NCBI RefSeq assembly: GCF_013280595.1
Contig: NZ_JAAATY010000033.1
Location: 42,033-106,032, forward strand
DNA length: 64,000 nt
Source of the DNA: Kibdelosporangium persicum
GTDB lineage: Bacteria > Actinomycetota > Actinomycetes > Mycobacteriales > Pseudonocardiaceae
Reading direction: 5' to 3'
The notes beneath the pieces were generated by a model that did not search any database, was not told where the DNA came from, and worked only from the letters and a program-made list of their open reading frames with translations. Positions 18,787 to 27,684 of this stretch are shown in pieces (within the stretch, counting starts at the first letter, position 1; every line of letters starts with the position of its first letter). Both the position numbers and the translations under genes were made by a program.

Positions 18787-19917
18787 TCAGGCGGTGACCA
18801 GTGACAGGCCGTAGACGCCCAGGATCTCGTTCACCGGCTGGAACCAGGTCTGGCCGCCGGTGGAGCAGTTGCCCCACCCGCCGGACGTGACGCCCTGGGC
18901 CTGCTCACCGGTGATGAACGAGCCGCCGGAATCGCCGGGCTGGGCGCAGACACTGGTCTTCGTCATCTGGTGCACGGCACCCTGCTGGTAGTTGACGGTC
19001 TCGTTCTTCGCGAGGACCGTGCCGCAGTGCCAGCGTGTCGTCGACCCGGACCGGCAGATCGACGAGCCGACCGGTGCCTCCGCCGAGCCGCGCACGAGCC
19101 GGTCGGGCACCGTGCCCCAGCCGAGCACGACCGGCGCGGTCCACCAGCCGCCACCGATCCGGATGAACGCGTAGTCGTTGCCGGGGAACGACGAACCGGC
19201 GAACGTGCCCATCCAGGAGCCGTCCCAGCCCACGACCGAACTGTTCACGCCGCCGCAATGGCCCGCGCTGACGAACCCGCCGTGCACGGAGAACCCGATC
19301 GAGCAGCGCGTGTTGCCGTTGATGTAGTAAGGGTCGCCTCCGACGGTGCCCGCCGCGAACGTGGCAGGCTTCGCGGTGATCTCCTCGACGACCACGGGGC
19401 CGAGTGCACGGGCCGCAGCGAGGAAGTCCCCGGTGTCGCCGCCCTTCCGTACGGTGACGACTAGGCCGCCGCGCCGCGGGTCGACCCGCCATGCGGCGAC
19501 GTCGGCCGGGGCTTTGAGCGTGTCGAGCTTGGCCTTGGCCGCGTCGAGCGCGGCGAGCGACTGTCCGACCTGAACGGTGTCCGCGCCGGTGGCCCGGACC
19601 GCGTCGTGCACCGCTTTGTCCGATGTGGACACGCCGACGGTCAGCCGCCCGGTCCTCGCGTCGAACCAGGACCCGCCGAAGGCGGTCCCGGCCGCTGCCT
19701 TGGCGGCCGGGTCGACGGCCATGGCGGTGGCCTCCTGGCTCAGCCGCGTGCGGGCCTGCTCGGCGGTGAGCCCGAGGTCACGCTGCATGGCGGTGACAAA
19801 ACCGTCCTCGCGCGGTTGCGGGGTGGCGGCACTGGAGGTGCCGCCACCCACGAGGACGGTGCCCAGCACGAGGAGCGCGCCCGCGATGGGCGCGCACAGC
19901 TTCCTAGCTCTGTTCAT
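18787..19917 (-). CDS. Secreted streptogrisin-type serine protease (S1, with alpha-lytic pro-region)
   Basis: 376 aa. A signal peptide (~1-30, ending 'TSSAA') is followed by a pro-region (~33-190) of the alpha-lytic type that folds the protease and is then removed. The mature protease has the chymotrypsin triad: His in 'VSAGHCGG' (~219), Asp in 'GNDYAFI' (~248) and Ser in 'QPGDSGGS' (~332). Cysteine pairs fit the family's disulphides. The product should act outside the cell as an endopeptidase. A 12-bp LacI-type palindrome lies 35 nt upstream of the start, suggesting repression tied to a sugar signal. The neighbouring T7SS genes are on the same strand, but 119 nt and the operator separate them. 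Confidence 0.93.
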   Translation of the reverse strand: MNRARKLCAPIAGALLVLGTVLVGGGTSSAATPQPREDGFVTAMQRDLGLTAEQARTRLSQEATAMAVDPAAKAAAGTAFGGSWFDARTGRLTVGVSTSDKAVHDAVRATGADTVQVGQSLAALDAAKAKLDTLKAPADVAAWRVDPRRGGLVVTVRKGGDTGDFLAAARALGPVVVEEITAKPATFAAGTVGGDPYYINGNTRCSIGFSVHGGFVSAGHCGGVNSSVVGWDGSWMGTFAGSSFPGNDYAFIRIGGGWWTAPVVLGWGTVPDRLVRGSAEAPVGSSICRSGSTTRWHCGTVLAKNETVNYQQGAVHQMTKTSVCAQPGDSGGSFITGEQAQGVTSGGWGNCSTGGQTWFQPVNEILGVYGLSLVTA

Positions 19918-19951
19918 ATGTGCTCTCGTTTCTCAGCAGGGTCGAGAGGAT

Positions 19952-19963
19952 GAGAGCGCTCTC
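19952..19963. promoter_or_regulatory. LacI-type operator candidate upstream of the protease
   Basis: GAGAGCGCTCTC is a perfect 12-bp palindrome centred on GCGC. It resembles the CebR-class operator (TGGGAGCGCTCCCA) of actinomycete LacI-family repressors. It lies 35 nt before the protease start codon, a suitable place for a repressor site. Confidence 0.5.
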
Positions 19964-20036
19964 GTGAACACTGTGAAGCCCAGGGGCGCCCACCGTCAAG
20001 GTCCAGACCACAGCACGGGACTCACCGGACGGACAC

Positions 20037-20789
20037 TCACGAGAGGTGGGCGGCGATCAGGTCGGTGCCTGCCGGCCGGAGACTGGCGATCATGCCGTTC
20101 GCCGAGGTGTCGAGCCGGGTGAGCCAGCGGCCGGCCGTGGTGTCCAGATAGTTGACCGGCTGACGGCAGCGCCTGCGGGTGCCGAGGTTGCTGGTCCGGC
20201 CGGCGGTGTACAGGCTGCCGCCGCCTGTTCTCGGTTGGCTCAGCACGGCGTTGATCGCCCGGACCTCCGGGCTCAGTTTGGTGCGGAATCCGGTGAAGCC
20301 GTCCCCGGCCGGCTGGGTCGCCGCCACAAACTGGTCGTACGGCACGCTGACCGGCTTCCCGGACGCCGGGGCGAGCGGCGGCAGCTGGTCGAGGAACGTT
20401 CTGGCCAGTTCGCTCGGCCGGGCCGAGGCCAGCACGACGGTGTCGGTTTCGAAGTTGCGGATCACGGTCACCGCCTGCTGATAGGCGGCGACCACAAGCA
20501 CGCCGTAATGGAACGGCCTGCCGTCGACCGTCGTGGTGATCCAGCCGTAGTACTCGCGGTCCGGACGGATGAGCGCGCCGACCACGTCGTCCAGGTCCGC
20601 GTCGGGCTGGCCCCGGCGCAGGCGCTGGTTTCGTTCCAGCTCCTCCAGGGCGTGCCGGTCGAGTGCCCGCCTGGTGTCCTCGTCGTACCAGGCCGGGGTG
20701 GCGGCGAGGATCGGGTGCGGCTCGGCTTGCCGCCACCTGATCAGCGCGTGCACCGTGGTCAGATTGAGCGTGAGGTTCCCGGTCAGCAT
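20037..20789 (-). CDS. EspG-family ESX secretion-associated chaperone
   Basis: 250 aa from ATG 20789, chosen because AGGAG lies 5 nt before it; longer starts at 20825/20828 overlap the upstream stop but lack a site. The sequence runs 'LTLNLTTVHALIRWRQAEPH', then 'ALEELERNQRLRRGQPDADL', and a beta-rich middle 'YYGWITTTVDGRPFHYGVLV', the usual EspG layout. EspG proteins bind the tip of PE-PPE pairs in the cytosol and keep them soluble for ESX (type VII) export. The two genes just upstream encode a PPE-like protein and a small partner, the expected clients. No ESX membrane components are in the window. Confidence 0.85.
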   Translation of the reverse strand: MLTGNLTLNLTTVHALIRWRQAEPHPILAATPAWYDEDTRRALDRHALEELERNQRLRRGQPDADLDDVVGALIRPDREYYGWITTTVDGRPFHYGVLVVAAYQQAVTVIRNFETDTVVLASARPSELARTFLDQLPPLAPASGKPVSVPYDQFVAATQPAGDGFTGFRTKLSPEVRAINAVLSQPRTGGGSLYTAGRTSNLGTRRRCRQPVNYLDTTAGRWLTRLDTSANGMIASLRPAGTDLIAAHLS

Positions 20790-20814
20790 GGCCACTCCTG
20801 ACGTCCAGTGAAGG

Positions 20815-22239
20815 TCAGCGATCATCACCGATCACCGGGGGCGCGCACTCCTCGTCCACACCGAACAGGTCGTCGTCCGGTTCGATGACGTACTTCCGTT
20901 GGTGCTCTTGGTCTTCCTCGCCGTCGGCCCGGCCGGGCGCGCCCATCGGAAGGCCGCCAAGGCCTGCCGCCCCACGGGCTGCCGGGCCGCCGGCACCGCC
21001 ACGGCCGGCCGGCTGTCCGCCACCGGGTACGGGCTGGCCGGGCACAGGCCCGGTCCCTGCCGCGAAACCGCCGCCGCGCATACCCGGGCCGCCGCCGGTT
21101 GCCGTGCCGCCGGTGTTGACGCCGCGGCGCCCTGTGCCACCGTCTGCCCCACCGCCGTACCCACTGCCGAACCCACTGAGTCCACCGAATCCTGGACCGG
21201 CTCCGGGGACATCGCGTCGGGGCGGTGCTGCCGTTGGCCGTCGCAGATTGGGCAACGGATTGCTCGTGTACGTGTCGCGTGCGACAGGCATGCCGCCGGG
21301 CGTCGTGGTGGTTGGCGGGGTTGTCGGCCTCGGACGGTTGGTCAGGTCGGTCGCCGCCGCTTGTCCCGTGCTGCCACCCGGCATGCCCGCCCCGCCGCCG
21401 GCCGCCAACGGGGGCGACATGGGCCCGCCGCCGCCCGCCGCACTCGCGGTGGTGCCCACCGGCTGGCCGGCGGCGGCCGCCGAGCCGCCCTGCAGTGCCG
21501 CGCTCGGCGACGCGGCACCGATGGGAGAAGAAGCCGTACGGGTGACCGCGGATGCTGAGGCACTGAGCGGGGGCGGTCCGGCGTAACTTTGCGGAACCTG
21601 GCTCCGGGCCGCCGCGGTGTCCGCGGAGTACGCCTCGTACAACTGGACGTTCTTGGCCGCCTTGGCGTTGTACTCGTTGATGGCCGCGTCGACATCCGTC
21701 TGGAACGGGTTCACCGCGTTGGCGATGCCGCCCTGCGGCGGCGTCGCCGGAACGGGCTCGACCTGGGAATGGATGTGGGTGAACGCGGCGATCTCCGTGC
21801 TCAACGCCTGGGAGTTCGCGGCGAGTTGCCGCTGGGCCGCGGCGAAACTTTCGGACAACGGCGCGGTCGCCGCGGAAGCCGCGGCGGATGCGTTGCCCTG
21901 CCACGCCTCCGCACTCGCACTACGCGCCGCCGCGATCTGGTTGACCCGTTCCGCGAAGTTGTTCGACAACTGTTTCGCGGTGTCGCTGGCGGCGAGCAAG
22001 GTGTCCAGCCCGTGCCCGGTCGTGATCCGCACGTAGATCTGGTGCGCGTCCAGGGTGACGTTCTCCGGCATCAGGTCGTTCCGCACGGTCGTGGCAAAAC
22101 TTTCGACGCTCGGCTTCTTCGAGTACGCGTCGCCCAGCATGCCGCCGAGCGCGCCGCCCACCAGGGCACCGGGCACACCGGCCACCGCGCCACCGACCAT
22201 GCCGCCGATCGCCGCGCCGGCCGCGATTTCCTCGTTCAT
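20815..22239 (-). CDS. PPE-like/WXG-like T7SS substrate with glycine zipper and Gly/Pro-rich tail
   Basis: 474 aa from ATG 22239. Residues ~5-36 are a glycine-zipper stretch ('GAAIGGMVGGAVAGVPGALV'), unusual at the front of a secreted T7SS protein. The helical core (~45-215) contains 'ASAEAWQGNASAAA', the W-x-G-type turn of PPE/EspB-like helical hairpins. From ~220 on the chain is low-complexity Ala/Gly/Pro, ending in an acidic tail ('YVIEPDDDLFGVDEE'). It starts 1 nt after the stop of the small partner gene and its own stop overlaps the region before EspG, so the three genes form one operon. It probably pairs with the 102-aa protein and is exported. Confidence 0.8.
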   Translation of the reverse strand: MNEEIAAGAAIGGMVGGAVAGVPGALVGGALGGMLGDAYSKKPSVESFATTVRNDLMPENVTLDAHQIYVRITTGHGLDTLLAASDTAKQLSNNFAERVNQIAAARSASAEAWQGNASAAASAATAPLSESFAAAQRQLAANSQALSTEIAAFTHIHSQVEPVPATPPQGGIANAVNPFQTDVDAAINEYNAKAAKNVQLYEAYSADTAAARSQVPQSYAGPPPLSASASAVTRTASSPIGAASPSAALQGGSAAAAGQPVGTTASAAGGGGPMSPPLAAGGGAGMPGGSTGQAAATDLTNRPRPTTPPTTTTPGGMPVARDTYTSNPLPNLRRPTAAPPRRDVPGAGPGFGGLSGFGSGYGGGADGGTGRRGVNTGGTATGGGPGMRGGGFAAGTGPVPGQPVPGGGQPAGRGGAGGPAARGAAGLGGLPMGAPGRADGEEDQEHQRKYVIEPDDDLFGVDEECAPPVIGDDR

Positions 22240-22240
22240 G

Positions 22241-22549
22241 TCACCGCATCCCGTTCTGGAAGGTCTGACTGCCGCTGGTCTCCTGGGCCCCGTACGCCTG
22301 CTCGGTCTGGTCCAGGCCGCCGAGATAACTCTGCGCGAAGGCCATCATCTGGGTGATCGAGTTCAGCAGGGCCTGGCCGGAGTTGTTCTGCGTCTCGGCG
22401 ACAAAACCGCTCGCCGGTTCGTGGCCGGGGGCCATCACGGCGGCCAGTCGTTCCGCCATCACACGATCCTGTTCCAGGTCGGCGAGAAGGTCGGTCCAGG
22501 CCTGCCGTACCCCCTGGAACGACCCTGGGTCGAAGGCGTATCCATCCAT
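22241..22549 (-). CDS. Small PE/WXG100-like T7SS partner protein
   Basis: 102 aa from ATG 22549, with GGGGA upstream. It is all-helical, with two amphipathic helices broken by 'PGHEPASG', about the length of WXG100/PE proteins. The exact WXG motif is missing, so it is a divergent member or a PE analogue. It is immediately upstream of the PPE-like gene, the classical order of PE-PPE pairs. A heterodimer with that protein, recognised by the EspG chaperone, is the likely arrangement (inference from gene order). Confidence 0.75.
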   Translation of the reverse strand: MDGYAFDPGSFQGVRQAWTDLLADLEQDRVMAERLAAVMAPGHEPASGFVAETQNNSGQALLNSITQMMAFAQSYLGGLDQTEQAYGAQETSGSQTFQNGMR

Positions 22550-22597
22550 TTCGTCCCCTGACTGCGATCCGGTGCCCGTCGGGCGTTGCGTTCGCGG

Positions 22598-22906
22598 TCA
22601 TGGTGACCCGAGGCGGTCGGGAACGGTCCCGAACGCGGCGAGGCAACCGGCGGCCGGTGGTTGCCAGGAGGCGCCAGGCGCGTCCATGCGACCGAGGAAA
22701 TCCCTGGTCAGCGAGGTGATCTCGGCGAGAATCGGTTCGCGGGCGACTGGATCATCCCGCGGGTTCGCACCGCCCGGCTCTCGATGAACGCGGATCCCGA
22801 CTCCGGCCGGGCCGTCAGGCGGTCCCCATGGGCGCCGTCCATGATTCGTTCGGGGGACGCGGGGGTAACTGTCGGTTGTGCCTGCTGATCGAGTGGGAGT
22901 GGCCAT
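22598..22906 (-). CDS. Possible small hypothetical protein
   Basis: A 102-codon frame lies just upstream of the T7SS operon on the same strand. Its first half is basic and Pro-rich and may not be translated. The second half ('REPILAEITSLTRDFLGRMD', then 'SWQPPAAG') looks like a real helix plus tail, and its third codon positions are GC-rich. No clear ribosome binding site or family was found. If it is not a gene, the 400 bp between 22549 and 22951 hold only the promoters of the divergent T7SS operon and RDD gene. Confidence 0.35.
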   Translation of the reverse strand: MATPTRSAGTTDSYPRVPRTNHGRRPWGPPDGPAGVGIRVHREPGGANPRDDPVAREPILAEITSLTRDFLGRMDAPGASWQPPAAGCLAAFGTVPDRLGSP

Positions 22907-22950
22907 GGGCGAAATCGGGCGTTCGGCGCGGAGGCTGAAGGCGGCGTTCC

Positions 22951-23430
22951 ATGAGTGCGACCGCTGACCTGGTCAAGTCCGAAATGGACACAAGTAGGAC
23001 CGTCGTCGGCCGGCGGTACCTGCAGTACGTCATCGACCAGGCGCTGGTGTTCGCCTTCGCCGTCCTGGTCTTCCTGGCGTGCTTCGGATTCATGATCCTG
23101 GCGGCCGAGATCGGCGCCCGGGGCGAGGTGTTGCTGTACCTCCCGTTCGTGGTGTTCGCCCTGACGGTCTTCGCCGTGAACCTCTGGTTCGGAATCTGGT
23201 ATCCCCGCGCCATGGGCGGTGCCACACCGGCCATGCGGTGGCTGGGGCTCAGGATCGTCACCCTGGAGGGCGGCGAGCCGTCCGTGCGGGACTACTTCCT
23301 GCGGTGGCTGCTGATGGTCGTGGACGGGCTGTTCCTCGGCCTGCTCGGCGCCGTGCTGATCGCGGTGACACCGCGCAACCAGCGGCTTGGTGACATGGTG
23401 GCCCGTACGCTCGTCGTGCGAGTCACCTGA
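22951..23430 (+). CDS. RDD-family membrane protein
   Basis: 159 aa. Three to four hydrophobic helices follow the signature 'GRRYLQYVIDQALVF' (the Arg...Asp pattern that names the RDD family). The second conserved patch is 'RAMGGATPAMRWLGLRIVTLE', and the end is 'VTPRNQRLGDMVARTLVVRV', also typical. RDD proteins are small integral membrane proteins, some of which are Na+(Li+,K+)/H+ antiporters; most have no known role. The stop overlaps the convergent response regulator gene by 8 bp. Confidence 0.88.
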   Translation: MSATADLVKSEMDTSRTVVGRRYLQYVIDQALVFAFAVLVFLACFGFMILAAEIGARGEVLLYLPFVVFALTVFAVNLWFGIWYPRAMGGATPAMRWLGLRIVTLEGGEPSVRDYFLRWLLMVVDGLFLGLLGAVLIAVTPRNQRLGDMVARTLVVRVT

Positions 23431-24073
23431 CCAGCTGGTTCTGCCACGCCCAGATGGCGATCTCGGTGCGGTTACGGGCCTGGATCTTGCCCTGCACGCT
23501 CGCCAGATGCGACTTCACCGTGGACAGCGAGATGTCCAGGCCGGCGGCGATCTCGGCGTTCGTCCGTCCCGTCGCGACGGCCAGCACCACGTCCAGTTCC
23601 CGTGCGGTCAACGGGACGTCAGCCGAGCGCGACCGTTGCGCGGGCGTCTTGGTGAAATGCGACAGCAGCCGCACCGTGACCGAAGGCGACACCATGGCCT
23701 CGCCTTTCGCGGCAGCGTGCACGGCTTCGACCAGCAATCGCGGCCCGGCGTCCTTGCGCAGGAAGCCGCACGCTCCGGCAAGCAAAGCCGCGTAGACGTT
23801 CTCGTCGATGTCATACGTCGTGACGACCACGACCCGCAGGGGATCCGGCACGTCCGGCCCCGCCAGCATGCGTGTCGCGCGGATTCCGTCGAGTCCCGGC
23901 ATTTTGATGTCCATCAGCGTGACATCCGGCCGAAGTTGCCGCGCCAGCCGCACCGCGGCGGGCCCGTCGGCGGCCTCGCTGATCACCTCGATCTCCGGCT
24001 CCGCGTTGAGGATCAGCCGGAAACCGGTGCGCACCAGTGTTTGGTCGTCGGCGACAAGGACACGGATCGGCAT
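23423..24073 (-). CDS. NarL/FixJ-family response regulator
   Basis: 216 aa from ATG 24073, with CGAGGAG upstream; it shares one base with the sensor kinase stop (TGATG), so it is translationally coupled. The receiver domain has the acidic pair in 'VADDQ', the phosphoacceptor Asp in 'DVTLMDIKMPG', a Thr in 'VVTTYD' and a Lys in 'FLRKDAG'. The C terminus is a LuxR-type helix-turn-helix: 'LTARELDVVLAVATGRTNAE', then 'STVKSHLASV'. It is the DNA-binding partner of the adjacent kinase. Confidence 0.95.
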   Translation of the reverse strand: MPIRVLVADDQTLVRTGFRLILNAEPEIEVISEAADGPAAVRLARQLRPDVTLMDIKMPGLDGIRATRMLAGPDVPDPLRVVVVTTYDIDENVYAALLAGACGFLRKDAGPRLLVEAVHAAAKGEAMVSPSVTVRLLSHFTKTPAQRSRSADVPLTARELDVVLAVATGRTNAEIAAGLDISLSTVKSHLASVQGKIQARNRTEIAIWAWQNQLVR

Positions 24074-25257
24074 CAGACTCCTCGCGGCAGCGTCGTCTCG
24101 TCGAGCGGAAGGCGCGCGGTGACACGCCACCGCCCGTCGGGCTGCGGCCCCGCGGTCAACGTGCCTCCCAGGGCCGTGACCCGCTCGGCCATCCCGGTCA
24201 GACCGTATCCCGCCGGCTTGACGACAGTCGACGTCATGTCGTTGGTGATGTCCAGCATGACCTCGCCCTCCGCCACGCGGACCGTCACGGCGACGCTTGC
24301 CTGTGGCGCGTGCCGCCGCGCGTTCGTCATCGCCTCCAGCACCACGCGATGGATGGTGCTCGACAGTTCCGCGGGCACCGGCAAGCCGGCCATGTCCTGG
24401 GGAATGTCCACTTCCACTGAGTCAGGCGTGGCCGACCGGACGATGTCGCCGAGTCCCGAACTGGGCAAGGGAAGCGCATGGTCGTTGCTGCGCAACATAC
24501 CCACGAGCTTGCGCATGGCCACGAGCGCCTCCGTGCCCGCCTGCTCGACCTCGCCGTACACCTCGGCGGGATCCTGGACGGGCAGGTCCGGCCGGCCCGC
24601 GAGCGACCTGGCGGCCTGCACGCGCACCACTATTCCGCTGACGTAGTGGGTCACCAGGTCGTGCAGTTCCCTGGCCAGTTCCAGGCGTTCGTTGGTGCGT
24701 ATCTGTTCGACCTCACGCAGATGCTGGGTGTCGGCGTCCCGCAGAACGAGTCCCAGCGCCAACGCGACACCCCACATCAACGCGGCCGGCACCGCCACCA
24801 GCGCCACCGGCGAGTCGATGCCGTACCGCAGGACCGGCGCCGCCCCCACAGCGAGTCCTGTGGCGGCTGCGAGCATTCCCGCCCGCACCGGGGGCAGCCG
24901 GCGGCACCCTGCGCCCGCCAGCAGCGCCGCGGCCAGCAACTCGGTGACCATCGGTTCGGCTGCCCGTTCCAGGCCGAGACTGCTCGCGACCACAGTGGAC
25001 CCGGTGCTCATCAGGGAAAGCGCTGTCACGACCGCGCCAAGCCGGCCGATACGGTTCGGAAACCGACGCCGTAGTACGGCCAGCACGGCGACCGCGGGCC
25101 CGACGGAAGCCACCATGGACACGAATCCGGCGGCCAGGCTGTCGTCCGGGCGGTCCTGCCAGAGCGACAGCACCGTGTCGACGACCGTCGCCGCGATCAA
25201 GGCGGCGATCTCCGCGACGAAGACGCTTCGCCGTGGCCGCGGTCCGGCTGCTGTCAT
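24073..25257 (-). CDS. NarL-type sensor histidine kinase (HisKA_3)
   Basis: 394 aa. The N-terminal ~170 residues form four to six membrane helices with short loops and no clear extracellular sensor domain. The dimerisation/phosphoacceptor domain has 'ELARELHDLVTHYVSG', with the His in the HD pair. The catalytic domain ends in 'ITNDMTSTVVKPAGYGLTGM', a G-box of GYGLxGM type. This is the usual layout of membrane-embedded actinobacterial NarX/LiaS-like kinases, often tuned to envelope stress. It is the first gene of the two-component operon. Confidence 0.93.
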   Translation of the reverse strand: MTAAGPRPRRSVFVAEIAALIAATVVDTVLSLWQDRPDDSLAAGFVSMVASVGPAVAVLAVLRRRFPNRIGRLGAVVTALSLMSTGSTVVASSLGLERAAEPMVTELLAAALLAGAGCRRLPPVRAGMLAAATGLAVGAAPVLRYGIDSPVALVAVPAALMWGVALALGLVLRDADTQHLREVEQIRTNERLELARELHDLVTHYVSGIVVRVQAARSLAGRPDLPVQDPAEVYGEVEQAGTEALVAMRKLVGMLRSNDHALPLPSSGLGDIVRSATPDSVEVDIPQDMAGLPVPAELSSTIHRVVLEAMTNARRHAPQASVAVTVRVAEGEVMLDITNDMTSTVVKPAGYGLTGMAERVTALGGTLTAGPQPDGRWRVTARLPLDETTLPRGV

Positions 25258-25279
25258 GGCACTGATTCTCGCGGACGAC

Positions 25280-25729
25280 TCACCTGGTGTGTTTGACAGC
25301 GGTGATGTACTCGTTGGACGCGGGCAGGTAGCTCAGCACCAGCGCCACAACCGCGACTGCGCAGCTGAGGTAGCCCCACATCGTCTCGCCCTGCGTCGTG
25401 AACAAGGAAGCGACCTGCAGCAACGTGACCACAGTGAGCACGACACGTGCCCAGTTGCGGCCCGCTTTCAGCTTGAACGACAGCCACAGGTAGAACAACG
25501 CGATCACCAAGGCGACACCGATGGCGATCGCCTGTGCGACGGTGGTCGCCTGCTCCACCTGTTCCTCGGTCATCCGCAAGTCCGACGCCCGCAGTGCGGT
25601 GGCGAGTTCTTGCCGTGCCCCGAGCAGGAATCCGGCCGATGCCAGCGCCGACACGGTGGAAACGAGAAAACCGAAGAACGCGGCGACAATGGTGGCCGGT
25701 GGGGTGAGTTTCTTCGATGACGTGACCAT
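25280..25729 (-). CDS. Four-helix integral membrane protein of unknown function
   Basis: 149 aa from ATG 25729. Four hydrophobic segments are visible (~12-38, 62-84, 95-113, 120-140), with a cytoplasm-like loop 'KLKAGRNWARVVLTVV' between helices two and three. This pattern is common in small actinobacterial membrane proteins often encoded beside sensor kinases. It ends 22 nt before the kinase start on the same strand and may be an accessory of that system. No catalytic motif was seen. Confidence 0.75.
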   Translation of the reverse strand: MVTSSKKLTPPATIVAAFFGFLVSTVSALASAGFLLGARQELATALRASDLRMTEEQVEQATTVAQAIAIGVALVIALFYLWLSFKLKAGRNWARVVLTVVTLLQVASLFTTQGETMWGYLSCAVAVVALVLSYLPASNEYITAVKHTR

Positions 25730-25894
25730 GCTCCGAGCGTATGGCTGGACGGAAGTGCCTGCACGACAGGGCAAATCCAGCTAGTACTTTCGGCTGACCC
25801 GGCTCGCTGATTCCCTACCAACGGCTGTGGTCACCGCGTTGTGCGCACACCGAGGATCGGCCCTCGTCGGAAGTCCCGTACGAGAGGAGTGCCT

Positions 25895-27598
25895 GTGCAT
25901 CGGCCGATCGCAAGGGTGGCGACCGCGTTGACCGCGGCCGTCGTGTGCACCGCGGCCGTCCCGGTCGCCGCCGCCGCAGCAAGTCCGTTCGACGGGTACA
26001 AGGACCAGCAACTGAGTTGGGGATCGTGTCTCTTCACACCGGCCGAAGGATCTTTGCCCGCCGAGTGCGCATTGGTGACCGTGCCACGGGATTGGGCCAA
26101 CCCCGGCGCGGGCGTGGATCTGCGGGTCTCGATCAGCCGCGTCAAGGCGACCGGTGAGCGCACCGGCGTCCTGCTGCTCAATCCAGGCGGGCCGGGCGGT
26201 CAGGGAACGTCGCTGGCCGGTGACCTCGCCGCGCTGCAACCCGCGGTGGTGGAGAAGTACGACTTCATCGGCATGGATCCGCGTGGTACTGGCCAGGAAG
26301 GCGGCACACAGCCGGAACAGCTGGGTCTGGTGTGTTCGGTGCCGACCGACCGGCTGTCGAAGCGCACGGATCTCGACGCGCGCGACCGGTCGGCGGACAG
26401 CATCGCCGAGCACCACAAAGCGCCGAGGGCGATCGCCGAGGCGTGCCAGAGCGAGGCGCTGACGCCGTACATCACCACCTGGCAGACCGCCCACGACATG
26501 GAGCTCATCCGGCAGTTGCTGGGCGAGTCCACTTTGAACTACCTGGGCTACTCGTACGGGACGTGGCTGGGCGCGAAGTACACGTCGCTGTTCCCGGCGA
26601 GCGCGGGCAAGGTCGTGCTGGATTCGAGTGTCGACTGGCAGGGCCGGTTGCAGGCCGCCTTCGAGGACTTCCCGGTGATCGGCCAGCGCCAGTTCGACCA
26701 GGTGTTCCTGCCGTGGATGACCAGAACCTTCCCGGAGGTGGTCGGCAGCACGCCCGCCGAGGCGAAGCGGACCTGGGAACGGGTACGGGCTTATCTCAAG
26801 ACGCAGGGCCTGTCCGGGGACAGCTACGACATGGTGTTCGTCGGCATGGGCAGCTCGTTGCGGTGGGTGCTGGGAGCATTGGTCTTCGTGCTCGGCGCCA
26901 GTGAGATCCGCGGTGAGGCGCCACCGGCCGCCCGGTCGGCGGATCAGCAGGCGTTGCTCGACGCCGAGGCGAAGGCGAAGTTCGGTGTCCCGATGGCGCG
27001 GTTGACCGCCGCGAAGGTCGCCGCCGCGGTGGCGGAGAACGACTACACGAAGGTCGGCGGTACTCGGTACGCGGTGGCCTGCGGTGATCAACCCACGAGG
27101 TCCGCGACGTGGTACAAGGCGCTGAGCAACCGGCAGGGACCGCGGTACCCGTTGTTCGGCTGGGCATACGGGTTGTCCGAGCCGTGCGGGTTCTGGTCGG
27201 ACGCTCCACAACAGACGCTGCCGGTGCTGCCCGCCGCGGCCGCCGGGAAGGTGCTTGTCGTGCAAGGCGAGTTCGACCCGCAGACCGGTTACGAACAGGC
27301 TCGGTCGGCCATTCGCGCGGCGCCTGGCGTCAGCATCGTGTCCGTCGACGACTCGGCGTTCCACGGGCAGTACGCCATGGAGGGCAATCCGTGCGTGGAC
27401 GGCATGGTGAACGTGTTCCTGCTGCGCAATTCGCGCCCCGGCAACGCCACGTGCCCCGGCGTTCCGCTGCCTGGTGAAACGCAGGTCCATCCGGTTTCCG
27501 GTCCGGTCAAGCAGACCTCGGCGCAGGCGACCCTGGCCGGACTGCCGCGGAGTGCGCTGCGTGCCGCGGTCCAGGACCGGATCCAGTCGCCCCGGTGA
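25895..27598 (+). CDS. Secreted alpha/beta hydrolase, TAP-like tripeptidyl aminopeptidase (SlpD/SlpE type)
   Basis: 567 aa from GTG 25895, behind GAGAGGAG; a start at 25841 would put a basic extension before the signal peptide. The signal peptide covers ~1-30 ('ALTAAVVCTAAVPVAAAA'). The alpha/beta hydrolase core has the oxyanion region 'LLNPGGPGGQG', 'FIGMDPRGTG', and the nucleophile Ser in 'LGYSYGTWLG'. The C-terminal TAP-like domain has 'VLVVQGEFDPQTGYEQ' (Asp) and 'FHGQYAM' (His). Family members remove tripeptides or other N-terminal residues from extracellular peptides. It is a single gene with its own promoter region. Confidence 0.9.
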   Translation: MHRPIARVATALTAAVVCTAAVPVAAAAASPFDGYKDQQLSWGSCLFTPAEGSLPAECALVTVPRDWANPGAGVDLRVSISRVKATGERTGVLLLNPGGPGGQGTSLAGDLAALQPAVVEKYDFIGMDPRGTGQEGGTQPEQLGLVCSVPTDRLSKRTDLDARDRSADSIAEHHKAPRAIAEACQSEALTPYITTWQTAHDMELIRQLLGESTLNYLGYSYGTWLGAKYTSLFPASAGKVVLDSSVDWQGRLQAAFEDFPVIGQRQFDQVFLPWMTRTFPEVVGSTPAEAKRTWERVRAYLKTQGLSGDSYDMVFVGMGSSLRWVLGALVFVLGASEIRGEAPPAARSADQQALLDAEAKAKFGVPMARLTAAKVAAAVAENDYTKVGGTRYAVACGDQPTRSATWYKALSNRQGPRYPLFGWAYGLSEPCGFWSDAPQQTLPVLPAAAAGKVLVVQGEFDPQTGYEQARSAIRAAPGVSIVSVDDSAFHGQYAMEGNPCVDGMVNVFLLRNSRPGNATCPGVPLPGETQVHPVSGPVKQTSAQATLAGLPRSALRAAVQDRIQSPR

Positions 27599-27684
27599 CA
27601 CAAGGCCTCAGTGGACCTGGCCGGGAACCTCCCGGCCGGGTCCGCTGGGCTGGGCACCCGCTCGATCCCGGGCGCCCGGCCAGG

